Part shown: piece by piece, positions 8,982-18,380 of the stretch | How the letters are laid out: each line of letters starts with the position of its first letter | Numbering within the stretch: position 1 is the stretch's first letter | Assembly (NCBI RefSeq): GCF_003121295.1 | Contig: NZ_PHNC01000035.1 | Location: forward strand, 124,001-188,000 | Length of the DNA: 64,000 nt | DNA from: Streptomyces orinoci | GTDB taxonomy: Bacteria > Actinomycetota > Actinomycetes > Streptomycetales > Streptomycetaceae | Reading direction: 5' to 3' | Program-made: the position numbers and the translations under genes | Notes under the pieces: generated by a model | Database searches by the model: none | What the model was told of the DNA's origin: nothing | Seen by the model: only the letters and a program-made list of their open reading frames with translations

Positions 8982-9655
8982 TCGACGTCCTGGTCGTCGA
9001 TGACGACTTCCGCGTGGCCGACGTCAACTCCGCCTATGTGGCCAAGGTTCCGGGCTTCCGGGTCACCGCCAAGGCCCATAACGCGGCCCAGGCCCTGTCC
9101 GTGCTGGAACGCGAACCGGTCGATCTGATCCTCCTCGATCACTATCTGCCCGACGAGAGCGGCCTGTCCCTGATCCACCGCCTCCGCCAGCTCGGCCACC
9201 TCACCGACGTCATCATGGTCACCGCCGCCCGCGATATCGCCACTGTGCAGACCGCCATGCGCTACGGCGCCCTGCAATACCTGGTCAAGCCCTTTTCCTT
9301 CGCCGGACTGCGGGTGAAGCTGGAGGCCTATGCCCGGCTGCGGCGAACGCTGGAGCTCACCGCGGAGGCCGAACAGGACCAAGTCGACCAGATCTTCGGC
9401 ACCTTGCGCACCGCCGCCGCCAGCGCCCCCCTGCCCAAGGGCCACTCCGCCCCCACCGCCGAACTCATCCGCCGGGTGCTCTCGGACGCCGCCCAGCCCC
9501 TGTCCGCCCATGAGGTGGCCCTGCGCTCCGGCCTGAGCCGGTCCACCGCCCAGCGCTACCTCAAACGGCTGGAACAGTCCGGCCGGCTCAGCCTCACCCT
9601 CCGCTACGGCGAGACCGGCCGCCCGGAACACCGCTACACCTGGGCCGTCCGCTGA
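8978..9655 (+). CDS. CitB/DcuR-family response regulator
   Basis: Cognate regulator of the preceding kinase, 225 residues. The receiver has acidic pocket VDDD, phosphoacceptor D in LILLDHYLP and lysine in YLVKPF. A C-terminal helix-turn-helix (LSAHEVALRSGLSRSTAQRY) follows, as in DcuR/CitB. GTG start in a GTGA overlap with the kinase stop, preceded by GAAGAGG. A plausible target is the divergent ABC importer, from context only. Confidence 0.9.
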   Translation: MIDVLVVDDDFRVADVNSAYVAKVPGFRVTAKAHNAAQALSVLEREPVDLILLDHYLPDESGLSLIHRLRQLGHLTDVIMVTAARDIATVQTAMRYGALQYLVKPFSFAGLRVKLEAYARLRRTLELTAEAEQDQVDQIFGTLRTAAASAPLPKGHSAPTAELIRRVLSDAAQPLSAHEVALRSGLSRSTAQRYLKRLEQSGRLSLTLRYGETGRPEHRYTWAVR

Positions 9656-9683
9656 CCGCTCACGCCCTCCCCCGGCCGCCGCC

Positions 9684-10448
9684 TCAGCCGCGCTGCGGCC
9701 CCGGCGGCTGGGCGATGCCATGGCGGAAGGCATAGCGCATGGCCTGTGTCCGGTCCCGCAAACCGGCCTTGGCGAAGAGGTTGTTGATATGCGTCTTCAC
9801 CGTCGCCGTGCTCACATGCAGCCGCCGGGCGATCTCCCCATTGGACATTCCCTCGGCCACCAGGGCCAGCACCTCCGCCTCCCGGGCCGTCAGCCCGTCC
9901 GGCAGCGCCCGCGGCCCCGCCCACCCGCCGGCCCCCGCCCCGTCGGCGGCCGGCCCGGCCCCGGAGGCGAGCCGCTCCAGCAGCCTTCGCTGAACCTGCG
10001 GCGACAGCCCGGCATGTCCCGATATCACATTCCGCATCGCCTGCACGATCTCCTCCCCTCCGGCGTCCTTGGTCAGATAACCCCGCGCCCCGGCCTGCAG
10101 GGCCGGGAAGAGCGAATCGTCATCGCCGAAGGTGGTCAGCACCACGACCTGGGTGGCCGGGTACTCGGCCCGGATCCGCCGGGTCGCCTCCACCCCGTCG
10201 CACCGCGGCATCCGCAGATCCATCAGCACGATGTCCGGGGCGTGTTCCGCGACCTGCCGCACGGCCTCCAGCCCGTCTGCTGCCGAGCCGACGACCTCCA
10301 CCCCGGGCAGCAGCCCCAGCAGCATCACAATGCCTTCCCGCACCACCGTCTGGTCGTCGGCAACCACCACCCGCACCGGCCGGTGCCCGTCCCCGCCCAA
10401 CTCCCCGCCCTCCGAAGCCACTTCCCCGCCCCCCGCACTGTGGCTCAC
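9684..10448 (-). CDS. NarL/LuxR-family response regulator
   Basis: Two-component regulator: receiver with VVADDQ, phosphoacceptor D in IVLMDLRMP and K in YLTKDA, then an Ala/Gly/Pro-rich linker and a LuxR-type helix-turn-helix (LTAREAEVLALVAEGMSNGE followed by IARRLHVS and KTHINNLFAKAGL). I chose GTG 10448 because it forms a GTGA overlap with the kinase stop; a GTG at 10466 is also in frame. The linker is longer than usual. The regulated genes are unknown. Confidence 0.9.
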   Translation of the reverse strand: MSHSAGGGEVASEGGELGGDGHRPVRVVVADDQTVVREGIVMLLGLLPGVEVVGSAADGLEAVRQVAEHAPDIVLMDLRMPRCDGVEATRRIRAEYPATQVVVLTTFGDDDSLFPALQAGARGYLTKDAGGEEIVQAMRNVISGHAGLSPQVQRRLLERLASGAGPAADGAGAGGWAGPRALPDGLTAREAEVLALVAEGMSNGEIARRLHVSTATVKTHINNLFAKAGLRDRTQAMRYAFRHGIAQPPGPQRG

Positions 10449-11674
10449 GCCGGCACCCGCAAACACACCACAAAACCCTCCCGATCAGGACCCGCCGGCC
10501 CCGCCTCCAGCGTGCCGCCCAGCAGTTCGGCGCGCTCCCGCATCCCCAGCAGACCGTACCCGGCGCCCGAGGACGCCAGAGCATCGATCTCCCCACGTGC
10601 CCCGCCATCGCGAACCGTCAGCTCCACCTCCCCATCCAGATAGGCGAACCTCATCTCCACCCAGGCCCCGGGCGCGTGCTTACGCACATTGGTCAGGGCC
10701 TCCTGGGCAACCCTGCGCACGGCCAGCGCTGCCTCGGCCGGCAACCGTCTTGGCTCACCGGTCACTTCCAGCCGCGCTCCCTCGGAGGCCGCGACCTCCT
10801 TGAGGAAGTCCTCCGTCTGCGCCAGCTCCCCCCGCAGCGCCGACAGCGCCTGTCTGGTCTCGGCCAGCCCCTGCCGTGCCATCACCCGGGCCGCGGTGAC
10901 CCTCTCCAGGATGCGCGCCCGGTCCGCTCCGCTCTCCACCAGCAGCCGGGCCGCCTCCAGGTGGACCAGCTGGGCGGAGAGGCTGTGCGCCAGCACATCG
11001 TGGATCTCCCTGGCGATCCTGGCCCGTTCGGCCAGGGCCGCCGACTCGGCCTCCGCCCGCCGCGCGGCCCGCTCCTGGGCCAGCAGCCGGAAACCGGCTC
11101 CCCGGGCCTCGTCATCCAGCCGGAGCGAGTACCCCACCAGCAGGACCGCGGCCACCGTCCCGGCGGTCGGCAGGGGACGGTTCATGCCCACCAGGGAGTA
11201 GTAGGCGCTCATGGACACCAGCGCACCGGTCAGCCCGAAGCCCAGCGGCAGCCGTTCCACCGCGATGGCCCCGGCCACGGACCACAGCCCGGCCGCCGCC
11301 ACATGCGCCCCGCCGGCCACCGCGCCGAGCCCGGTCACCACCAGCACCGCCAGCCAGCCCGCCGAAGGCAACAAGCGCTGGGCCAGCGTGGAGTGGAAGT
11401 AGCGCCACACCGCGACCGCACAGAGCAGGAACCCGGCGGTGAAGGGGAGATAGCCCCACCCGTGGACGGCCCCCTCGTGCAGCGCCCCCCAGAGGAACCC
11501 GGCGGCCAGCACGATCCGCACCACCCAGGTCAGCACCCGCCGCCGACGCGGCACCCCCACCCGGGCCAGTGCTTCCCGGGCAGGCCACTCGGTCCAGGTA
11601 TCGATGGGCACGTAAGGTTCCTCCGCCGCCAGGGCACTCTCAGCCACGGACAGGGACACCGTACGCCGGACCAC
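10445..11674 (-). CDS. NarL-type sensor histidine kinase (HisKA_3)
   Basis: 409 residues: several hydrophobic helices (about 48-180), then the HisKA_3 dimerisation segment REIHDVLAHSLSAQLVHLE with the phosphoacceptor H, and an ATPase with RVAQEALTNVRKHA and GYGLLGMRERAELLGG. It phosphorylates the regulator encoded next. GTG 11674 overlaps the upstream membrane-protein gene by 35 bases; GTG 11659 or 11647 are alternatives that reduce the overlap. The signal is unknown. Confidence 0.88.
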   Translation of the reverse strand: MVRRTVSLSVAESALAAEEPYVPIDTWTEWPAREALARVGVPRRRRVLTWVVRIVLAAGFLWGALHEGAVHGWGYLPFTAGFLLCAVAVWRYFHSTLAQRLLPSAGWLAVLVVTGLGAVAGGAHVAAAGLWSVAGAIAVERLPLGFGLTGALVSMSAYYSLVGMNRPLPTAGTVAAVLLVGYSLRLDDEARGAGFRLLAQERAARRAEAESAALAERARIAREIHDVLAHSLSAQLVHLEAARLLVESGADRARILERVTAARVMARQGLAETRQALSALRGELAQTEDFLKEVAASEGARLEVTGEPRRLPAEAALAVRRVAQEALTNVRKHAPGAWVEMRFAYLDGEVELTVRDGGARGEIDALASSGAGYGLLGMRERAELLGGTLEAGPAGPDREGFVVCLRVPA

Positions 11675-12131
11675 CCAGGTCCGCGGTCCGCCGGATCAGC
11701 AGTCCCGTCCGGGCCAGCAGCATCGCCGCCATGGTCAGCAGCACGGCTCCCGCTCCCTGGTGCACCCCGGCCAGCGTGCCCGCCCCGAACAGCCCCAGCC
11801 GCAGCGCGATCCCGCCCAGCCAGACCCCGGCCGTGGCCTTGCCGCCCCGGGCCCATATCGCCCCCGACTCGTCGGCCCATATTCGGGTGGTCCACGCCCA
11901 GGCCGCGCCCACCGCGAGCCCGCTCAGCAGGCCGCCGATCAGCAGCGCCAGGGAGGCCGTGGGGTGCGCGGAATCGATGAGACCCGGCTTGCGCAGAGCG
12001 ACGAACGCCAGCACCGCCGGCAGCAGCCACCAGCGCCTGGCGTCGGCGGACAGCCGCCGCGGCCTGGACTGCCGTACCAGCAGGAAGACCACGGCCGCGA
12101 TGATCACCACCGCGTCGATGGGACCGGACAT
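11640..12131 (-). CDS. Small membrane protein, DUF1453-like
   Basis: 163 residues with about four hydrophobic helices and a short basic loop (RQSRPRRLSADARRWWLL) after the first. It resembles the DUF1453/CcdC-like membrane proteins found beside NarL-type two-component genes in Streptomyces. First gene of an operon with the kinase and regulator, so it may help sensing; that is inference from position. Confidence 0.65.
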   Translation of the reverse strand: MSGPIDAVVIIAAVVFLLVRQSRPRRLSADARRWWLLPAVLAFVALRKPGLIDSAHPTASLALLIGGLLSGLAVGAAWAWTTRIWADESGAIWARGGKATAGVWLGGIALRLGLFGAGTLAGVHQGAGAVLLTMAAMLLARTGLLIRRTADLGGPAYGVPVRG

Positions 12132-12217
12132 CGGAGAGCCTCCGTGAAGTGCGGATCAATGACACATCCGACGTTACGGAGGGTGCGCCCGGGCCCGGAT
12201 CGGCACACGGGTGGGTT

Positions 12218-12244
12218 CCGGGTGGAGATCCTCTCTCCACCCGG
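12218..12244 (-). terminator. Hairpin terminator after parE
   Basis: Perfect 11-bp stem (CCGGGTGGAGA with TCTCCACCCGG) around a 5-base loop, 12 bases beyond the parE stop on its strand. Confidence 0.65.
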
Positions 12245-12256
12245 GGGTGGAGGGAC

Positions 12257-14377
12257 TCAGGCGTCGATGCGCGAACGGTCCAGGGTGGCCGCGGAGTTGG
12301 TGATGAACTCCTTACGGGGCGCCACCTCATTGCCCATCAGCAGGTCGAAGGCCCGCTCGGCGGCCTCCAGGTCGCTGATGTTGATCCGCCGCAGGGTGCG
12401 GTGGCGCGGGTCCATCGTGGTCTCCGCGAGCTGGTCGGCGTCCATCTCGCCCAGACCCTTGTAGCGCTGGATGGAGTCCTTGTACCGGACCCCCTTGCGG
12501 TCCAGCTCCATCAGGGTCTGCCGGAGCTCGTTGTCCGAGTAGGTGTAGATGTACTTGTCCTGGCCCTTCTTGGGGTGGGTCAGCTCCACCCGGTGCAGCG
12601 GCGGCACCGCGGAGAAGACCCGGCCCTCCTCGACCATCGGCCGCATATAGCGCTGGAAGAGCGTGAGCAGCAGACACCGGATGTGCGCGCCATCGACATC
12701 GGCGTCCGCCAGGAAGATGACCTTGCCGTAGCGGGCAGCGTCGATGTCGAAGGTCCGCCCGGACCCGGCTCCTATGACCTGGATGATCGCTCCGCACTCG
12801 GCGTTCTTGAGCATGTCCGAGACCGAGGACTTCTGGACGTTGAGGATCTTGCCGCGGATGGGCAGCAGCGCCTGGAACTCGGAGTTCCGGGCGAGCTTGG
12901 CGGTGCCCAGCGCGGAGTCTCCCTCGACGATGAACAGCTCGCTGCGGTCCACGTCGTCACTGCGGCAGTCGGCCAGCTTGGCCGGCAGCGAGGAGGACTC
13001 CAGCGCCGTCTTCCGCCGCTGGGCCTCCTTGTGCTGACGGGCGGCGATACGGGTGCGGGCGGCCGCAGCGATCTTCTCCAGCACGGCCCTGGCCTGCTGC
13101 TTGGCGTCCCTCTTGGTCGAGGTCAGGAATGCCTTGAGCTCCTTGGCCACCACATTGGCCACGATCCGGGAGGCCGCCGAGGTGCCCAGCACCTCCTTGG
13201 TCTGGCCCTCGAACTGGGGCTCCGCCAGCCGGACCGTCACCACCGCGGTGAGGCCCTCCATGGCGTCGTCCTTGACGACGTCGTCCTCGGCGACCCGCAG
13301 CAGCTTGGCGGCCCGCAGCGCCTCGTTGACGGTCTTGGTGACCGACCGCTCGAATCCGGCCACATGCGTGCCGCCCTTGGGGGTGGCGATGATGTTGACG
13401 AAAGACTTCACGGTGGTGTCGTAGCCGGTGCCCCAGCGCAGCGCGATGTCCACCCCGAGCTCTCGGGTGACCTCGGTGGGGGTCATATGACCGCGGTCGT
13501 CGAGGACCGGCACGGTCTCCTTGAAGGTGCCCTGGCCGGTGAGCCGCAGCACATCGCACACGGCCTTGTCCTGCGCCAGGTACTCACAGAACTCGCTGAT
13601 GCCGCCGTCGTAGCGGAAGATCTCCTCGGAGGTCTCCTCGCCATTGAGCCCCCGCTCGTCGCGGACCACGATGGTCAGCCCCGGCACCAGGAAGGCCGTC
13701 TGCCGGGCGCGCCCGTACAGGGTCTCCAGCGAGAGCCGGGCGTCCTTGAGGAAGATCTGGCGGTCCGCCCAGTAGCGCACCCGGGTGCCGGTGACCGTCT
13801 TGGCCACCTTCTTGCCCTTGAGCAGGCCGTTGGCCGGATCGAACGGGGCGTCCGGGCCGGACTCGGTGAAGATGCCGGGCACTCCGCGGCGGAAGCTGAT
13901 CGAATGCGTCCGGCCGTTGCGGTCCACCTCGACGTCCAGCCGGGAGGACAGCGCATTGACCACCGAGGCGCCCACCCCGTGCAGACCGCCGGAGGCCGCG
14001 TAGGAGCCGCCGCCGAACTTGCCGCCGGCGTGCAGCTTGGTCATCACGACCTCGACGCCGGACAGCCCCGTCTTGGGCTCGACGTCCACCGGGATGCCGC
14101 GGCCGTTGTCCCGGACCTCCACCGATCCGTCGGCGTGCAGAACGACCTCGATGCGGTCGCAGTAGCCGCCCAGCGCCTCGTCCACGGAGTTGTCGATGAT
14201 CTCCCAGAGGCAGTGCATCAGGCCGCGGCTGTCGGTGGAGCCGATGTACATGCCGGGCCGCTTGCGGACGGCTTCCAGTCCCTCGAGGACGAGCAGGTGC
14301 CGCGCGGTGTAGTTGGATCCGTCCCGGTCTGCCCCGGTCAGCACGGCGGTGGACGGCACGGACGTATCGGCGGTCAC
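12257..14377 (-). CDS. parE: DNA topoisomerase IV subunit B
   Basis: ATPase subunit of the type IIA topoisomerase whose A subunit is at the left edge. GHKL ATPase with EIIDNSVDEALGGYCD and DNGRGIPV, the glycine-rich ATP lid GGLHGVGASVVNALS, transducer, then TOPRIM (FIVEGDSALGTAK, DADVDGAHIRCLLL) and the C-terminal GyrB domain with QRYKGLGEMDADQL. 706 residues. I start at GTG 14377 (VTADTSV...) because AGGAG lies about 7 bases upstream; 48 more bases are open but lack a ribosome site. It lacks the insert of Gram-negative GyrB. Called ParE by pairing with parC. Confidence 0.93.
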   Translation of the reverse strand: MTADTSVPSTAVLTGADRDGSNYTARHLLVLEGLEAVRKRPGMYIGSTDSRGLMHCLWEIIDNSVDEALGGYCDRIEVVLHADGSVEVRDNGRGIPVDVEPKTGLSGVEVVMTKLHAGGKFGGGSYAASGGLHGVGASVVNALSSRLDVEVDRNGRTHSISFRRGVPGIFTESGPDAPFDPANGLLKGKKVAKTVTGTRVRYWADRQIFLKDARLSLETLYGRARQTAFLVPGLTIVVRDERGLNGEETSEEIFRYDGGISEFCEYLAQDKAVCDVLRLTGQGTFKETVPVLDDRGHMTPTEVTRELGVDIALRWGTGYDTTVKSFVNIIATPKGGTHVAGFERSVTKTVNEALRAAKLLRVAEDDVVKDDAMEGLTAVVTVRLAEPQFEGQTKEVLGTSAASRIVANVVAKELKAFLTSTKRDAKQQARAVLEKIAAAARTRIAARQHKEAQRRKTALESSSLPAKLADCRSDDVDRSELFIVEGDSALGTAKLARNSEFQALLPIRGKILNVQKSSVSDMLKNAECGAIIQVIGAGSGRTFDIDAARYGKVIFLADADVDGAHIRCLLLTLFQRYMRPMVEEGRVFSAVPPLHRVELTHPKKGQDKYIYTYSDNELRQTLMELDRKGVRYKDSIQRYKGLGEMDADQLAETTMDPRHRTLRRINISDLEAAERAFDLLMGNEVAPRKEFITNSAATLDRSRIDA

Positions 14378-14809
14378 GCGGTTCGCTCCTCGCTGAATTT
14401 CTCGCTGGCCCGACTGCGGGCCCAATGGTTGGCTCAGTGCCGTTCAGAGGGTACCGAGGCCTGATAGAGCCTTTGTGCCGCCACCCGCGGCCACGGCCAT
14501 GCTAGTCGAATATCGGTCACACGTTCGATGACTCTATGGGGTGACGTGCACATCACGTTCCCTTCGAGGCATGAACCATTTAGGCTCCGGGCACGTCCTC
14601 AAGAACAACCCGGCAAGCCAGCCGGTGGACGAAAGCCCCCAGCGACGTGAAACCGTAAGCCCCGAGCACAACGGCTCATTCGCCGCCAAACGTCAAGATC
14701 CGGCTCACTCGGAAGGAAGTTTCGAGGAAAAGCCACGAGCGGGAACGTTTTCGGCCTGGTTGGATGTTGACCCTGGTACGACAGCTCGTCGAGCTAGAGA
14801 AGAGGCGAC
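14378..14809. other. Divergent promoter region between parE and the zinc-finger gene
   Basis: 432 bases with no convincing gene. A 90-codon plus-strand frame at 14541-14813 lacks a ribosome site and recognisable features. A TTGACC hexamer lies at about 14767-14772, but no convincing -10 follows at normal spacing. The region presumably carries the promoters for both divergent genes. Confidence 0.4.
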
Positions 14810-15040
14810 GTGACTACTGTTCTGACCCCCGCGAGCCCGCTGACGGCCGCTGACCGCTGCGACCGGTGCGGCGCTCAGGCATACCTGCGCGTCGTTCTCA
14901 TGAGTGGCGGCGAACTGCTCTTCTGCGCCCACCACGGGCGCAAGTTCGAGCCAGAACTCAAGAAGATCGCCGCGGAGATACAGGACGAGACCGAGCGGCT
15001 CACCGCCGTCCCGGCGTCCGCGTCCGACGAGGACCGCTGA
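14810..15040 (+). CDS. DUF7455-type small zinc-ribbon-like protein
   Basis: 76 residues with DRCDRCGAQAYLRV followed by LLFCAHHGRKFEPEL: a CxxC plus CxxH arrangement suggesting one structural zinc. GTG start preceded by GAAGAGG. This small protein is regularly found between hrdB and parE in Streptomyces. Function unknown; a nucleic-acid or protein-binding role is plausible but unproven. Confidence 0.85.
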   Translation: MTTVLTPASPLTAADRCDRCGAQAYLRVVLMSGGELLFCAHHGRKFEPELKKIAAEIQDETERLTAVPASASDEDR

Positions 15041-15109
15041 GTCCGCAAGTATCGCTGACACATCGCATCCGACGACGAGCGAGGTCCGGCCGGCCAGGGC
15101 CGGGCAGCC

Positions 15110-15142
15110 GCGGGCGGCCGCCCCTTGAGGGAGGCCGCCCGC
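15110..15142. terminator. Bidirectional hairpin terminator
   Basis: Perfect 10-bp stem (GCGGGCGGCC with GGCCGCCCGC) between the convergent zinc-ribbon and protease genes; it could serve both strands. Confidence 0.6.
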
Positions 15143-15152
15143 TCTCGTGCCC

Positions 15153-16292
15153 TCAGCGGCCGGGTTTCGGCGGCGCCGCCGGCGCCGGGGCCGTGGGCCT
15201 CGGCACGGGCGGTCTTACTGCGGGCGGCACTTGCGGCGGCCTGGGAGCGGGCCCGGCCGGGGCGGGCGGCCGCTGGGCAGGCTGCGCCGGAGCGGGAGCA
15301 GGCGGCCGGGCAGGCTGTGCCGGAGCCGGGGCGGGCGGTCTCGGGCCGGGCGGCACCTGCGGCGGCCTGGGAGCCTGCGCGGGCGGCATCTGGGCCGGTG
15401 GCGCCGGAGCCGGGGCGACCGCGGCGGGCGGCGCCGGAGCAGGCTGGGCAGGAACGGGCTGGGCCGGCTTGGCGAAGTCCAGGCTGTGCTCCCTGACCAG
15501 CGGCGCCATGGCCGAGATCCGGGTGTAGACGCCCGGACGGCCGGGCAGTGCACACCCGCTCCCCCAGGACACCAGCCCCACCAGCCGCCCCCGCACCACC
15601 AGCGGCCCGCCACTGTCCCCCTGACAGGCGTCCAGCCGCCCCTGCGGCCAGCCCGCGCAGAGCATGGAGTCCTTGCTGTAGACCCCCTCCGGGCCGCCCG
15701 GATAGGCCTGCTCGCACAGCTCGTCCCCCAGCACCAGCACCGGCGCCCCGTGCAGCGTCTGCGGATAGGCACCGTTGCCCGTCAGATCGCCCCATCCGTA
15801 GACGGCGGCCAGCACACCGGGTGTGTAGGCAGCGTCGCCCAGCTGCGCCATCGGCAGGGCGTACCCCTCGGCCAGCGGCTGCGCCAGGGTGATCACGGCC
15901 ACATCACCGGCGTTGGTACGGGAATCGAAGCCTGGGTTGACCCAGGCGTCCCGTACCGGAATCTCCGCACCCCCGGGGCCCCTCAGATCACTCCGGCCGA
16001 CGATCACCCGGAGGTCCTTGGCCTCGCTCGGCTCGACGCCCAGCGCCTCCCGGGACAGGCAGTGCGCGGCGGTGACCACGGTGACGGTGCCGACCACCAC
16101 ACCGCCGCAGAACTGGCCCGCCCTGATGTCGCCGAAGCGTTCCCGGCTCGCCAGGGCCACAGTCCACGGTGCGTCAGAAATCCTCACCACCTGCCCGCCG
16201 ACCACCGCCCGGTCGTCGGCCGTCGCCGGACCGGGAACCGCCAGCAGCAGCACGATCAGCCCGGCCAACGAGTAGCTCAACGCGGAGCGCAT
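15153..16292 (-). CDS. Secreted trypsin-like serine protease with proline/alanine-rich tail
   Basis: Family S1 protease, 379 residues. Signal peptide of about 25 residues (SLAGLIVLLLAVPGPATA), then mature start VVGGQ. Catalytic triad: H in VTAAHC, D in NAGDVAVITL, S in CQGDSGGPLV; the specificity-pocket segment SWGSGCALPGRPGVYTRIS is intact. The protease domain ends near residue 270 and is followed by about 100 residues of Pro/Ala/Gln repeats, a probable wall-spanning spacer or flexible linker with no anchor after it. AGGAG is well placed before ATG 16292. The substrate is unknown. Confidence 0.9.
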   Translation of the reverse strand: MRSALSYSLAGLIVLLLAVPGPATADDRAVVGGQVVRISDAPWTVALASRERFGDIRAGQFCGGVVVGTVTVVTAAHCLSREALGVEPSEAKDLRVIVGRSDLRGPGGAEIPVRDAWVNPGFDSRTNAGDVAVITLAQPLAEGYALPMAQLGDAAYTPGVLAAVYGWGDLTGNGAYPQTLHGAPVLVLGDELCEQAYPGGPEGVYSKDSMLCAGWPQGRLDACQGDSGGPLVVRGRLVGLVSWGSGCALPGRPGVYTRISAMAPLVREHSLDFAKPAQPVPAQPAPAPPAAVAPAPAPPAQMPPAQAPRPPQVPPGPRPPAPAPAQPARPPAPAPAQPAQRPPAPAGPAPRPPQVPPAVRPPVPRPTAPAPAAPPKPGR

Positions 16293-16371
16293 ACGGTCTC
16301 CTGACGGTCTGAATGCTCTTGCCTACCCAGCGTCAACCCGAAGACCGGCCAGCGCATCCGGAAGATGCGTT

Positions 16372-16405
16372 TGGGCCCGGCCCCTCCGAGGAGAGACCGG
16401 GCCCA
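16372..16405 (-). terminator. Hairpin terminator after hrdB
   Basis: TGGGCCCGG and CCGGGCCCA form a perfect 9-bp stem with a 16-base loop, 24 bases past the hrdB stop on its strand. Confidence 0.6.
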
Positions 16406-16429
16406 GACGGTGTGATCAGTTGGCCGGAA

Positions 16430-17998
16430 CTAGTCCAAGTAGTCCCGGAGTACCTGGGAACGCGACGGGTGACGAAGCTTGGACATCGTCTTCGACTCGA
16501 TCTGGCGGATGCGCTCACGCGTCACCCCATAGACCTTGCCGATCTCGTCGAGGGTCTTGGGCTGACCATCGGTCAGACCGAACCGCATGGAGACCACGCC
16601 CGCCTCACGCTCGCTGAGCGTGTCCAGGACCGAGTGCAGCTGCTCCTGGAGCAGGGTGAAGCTCACCGCGTCGGCCGGCACGACCGCCTCGGAGTCCTCG
16701 ATGAGGTCACCGAACTCGCTGTCGCCGTCCTCGCCCAGCGGGGTGTGCAGCGAGATCGGCTCACGCCCGTACTTCTGGACCTCGATGACCTTCTCCGGGG
16801 TCATGTCGAGCTCCTTGGCCAGCTCCTCCGGGGTGGGCTCACGGCCCAGGTCCTGGAGCATCTGGCGCTGGACGCGCGCCAGCTTGTTGATGACCTCGAC
16901 CATGTGCACCGGGATACGGATGGTGCGGGCCTGGTCGGCCATGGCGCGGGTGATCGCCTGGCGGATCCACCATGTCGCGTAGGTGGAGAACTTGTAGCCC
17001 TTGGTGTAGTCGAACTTCTCGACGGCACGGATCAGACCGAGATTGCCCTCCTGGATCAGGTCCAGGAAGAGCATGCCGCGGCCGGTGTAGCGCTTGGCCA
17101 GCGAGACCACCAGCCGGAGGTTGGCCTCCAGCAGGTGGTTCTTGGCCCGGCGGCCGTCCTCGGCGATGATCTCCAGCTCGCGCTTGAGCTTGGGGGCCAG
17201 CTTGTCGGCATTGGCGAGCTTGTCCTCGGCGAACAGGCCGGCCTCGATGCGCTTGGCGAGCTCGACCTCCTGCTCGGCGTTGAGCAGCGGGACCTTGCCG
17301 ATCTGCTTGAGGTAGTCCTTGACCGGGTCGGCGGTGGCACCGGCCACCGCGACCTGCTGCGCGGGGGCGTCGTCCTCGTCCTCGTCGGACAGGACGAAGC
17401 CCTTGCTCTCGCCGGTCTCGTCCTCGTCGTCACCCTTGCCGGGAGTGGGGGTCTCGTCGACGAGCTCGTCCTCGAGGAGTTCGTCGGCGTCCTTCTTGGC
17501 GGCGGCCTTCTTGGTCGTCGTCTTCTTGGCGGTGGTCTTCTTCGCCACCGTCTTCTTGGCGGCCGTCTTCTTGGCGGCGGCCTTCTTGGCGGGAGTCACG
17601 GCTTCCTCACCCCCGTCGTCCCCGTATCCACCGGACTGGGCGGAGGCGGGGGACGCGGCGGACGCCGTGGCCGCGGCGGACCGGGACGTGGCCGTCTTGG
17701 AGGAAACGGCCTTGGTGGCGGTGCGCTTCGCCGGGCTCTTCGCTGCGACGCTCTTGCGGGTGCGCTTGGGCGCCTCTGCGGCACTGACCATCAGCGTCAC
17801 ACCCTCCTCGTCGAGGACCTGGTTGAGGCTGCGCAGAACATTCTTCCACTGGGTTGGCGGAATCTGGTCAGCCTCGAAGGCCCGACGCACGTCGTCGCCG
17901 GCGATCTGCCCCTCGGCCTTTCCCTGCTCGATGAGCGCCATCAGAGACTCGGATTCGGCGATCTCCGGCGGGAGCGTACGGGATGTGCTGGCCGACAC
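16430..17998 (-). CDS. hrdB: RNA polymerase principal sigma factor HrdB
   Basis: Essential housekeeping sigma-70, 522 residues. The N-terminal region ([20 protein letters not shown]) is typical of HrdB and is followed by a long Lys/Ala/Thr-rich stretch (about residues 85-180, AAKKTxAKKT repeats) and an acidic segment. Region 1.2 begins [16 protein letters not shown]; region 2 contains [20 protein letters not shown] and [17 protein letters not shown]; region 4 ends with the helix-turn-helix [14 protein letters not shown] 17998 is the start because GAGAGG lies six bases upstream and the sequence matches HrdB from there; the upstream open frame is untranslated leader. Confidence 0.97.
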   Translation of the reverse strand: MSASTSRTLPPEIAESESLMALIEQGKAEGQIAGDDVRRAFEADQIPPTQWKNVLRSLNQVLDEEGVTLMVSAAEAPKRTRKSVAAKSPAKRTATKAVSSKTATSRSAAATASAASPASAQSGGYGDDGGEEAVTPAKKAAAKKTAAKKTVAKKTTAKKTTTKKAAAKKDADELLEDELVDETPTPGKGDDEDETGESKGFVLSDEDEDDAPAQQVAVAGATADPVKDYLKQIGKVPLLNAEQEVELAKRIEAGLFAEDKLANADKLAPKLKRELEIIAEDGRRAKNHLLEANLRLVVSLAKRYTGRGMLFLDLIQEGNLGLIRAVEKFDYTKGYKFSTYATWWIRQAITRAMADQARTIRIPVHMVEVINKLARVQRQMLQDLGREPTPEELAKELDMTPEKVIEVQKYGREPISLHTPLGEDGDSEFGDLIEDSEAVVPADAVSFTLLQEQLHSVLDTLSEREAGVVSMRFGLTDGQPKTLDEIGKVYGVTRERIRQIESKTMSKLRHPSRSQVLRDYLD

Positions 17999-18380
17999 GA
18001 ACAACCTCTCGGAACGATGGAAACGGCTTCCGGCTCCGTCCGCGGCGGACTGGAGCCGACGACCGCCGGCAGGGATGAACCGACGGCGCGGGCAATGGTG
18101 CGGTGCAACACAGCGCCTCAAACGAGGCTTGTATTCCCTCCGCGGCCACCACCTCTTTAGTCATCGCGCAGCCTCAAGGAGCGTTACGCCCAATCCCCGT
18201 GGCCCGAGTCACACCGCATAACGGCCTGAAAGGCCACTGAACTGGACAGATCGCCGCGAGGCTCATTGGCCGCGGGCATCACCTGAGGCTGTTCATCCGG
18301 CCCGCGCGCACGGCCGTACGCGGGAGCCGGATGAACAGCCCCGCGCGTACCGTCCCGTCCGTCCGGCCCGATCGCCGCGG
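17999..18380. other. hrdB leader/promoter region and whiH 3' region
   Basis: 382 bases without a gene. About 250 bases next to hrdB should hold its leader and promoters; no confident -35/-10 was assigned. The part near 18287-18340 holds the whiH terminator. Confidence 0.5.
18287..18340 (-). terminator. Strong hairpin terminator between whiH and hrdB
   Basis: GGCTGTTCATCCGGC and GCCGGATGAACAGCC are perfectly complementary 15-base arms, with further CGCG/CGCG pairing inside the 24-base loop. It lies 40 bases past the whiH stop and would isolate hrdB from whiH transcription. Confidence 0.8.

Noticed and set aside
14541-14813. 90-codon plus-strand frame upstream of the zinc-ribbon gene
   Set aside because: No ribosome site, atypical composition, and it occupies the promoter region of parE and the zinc-ribbon gene.
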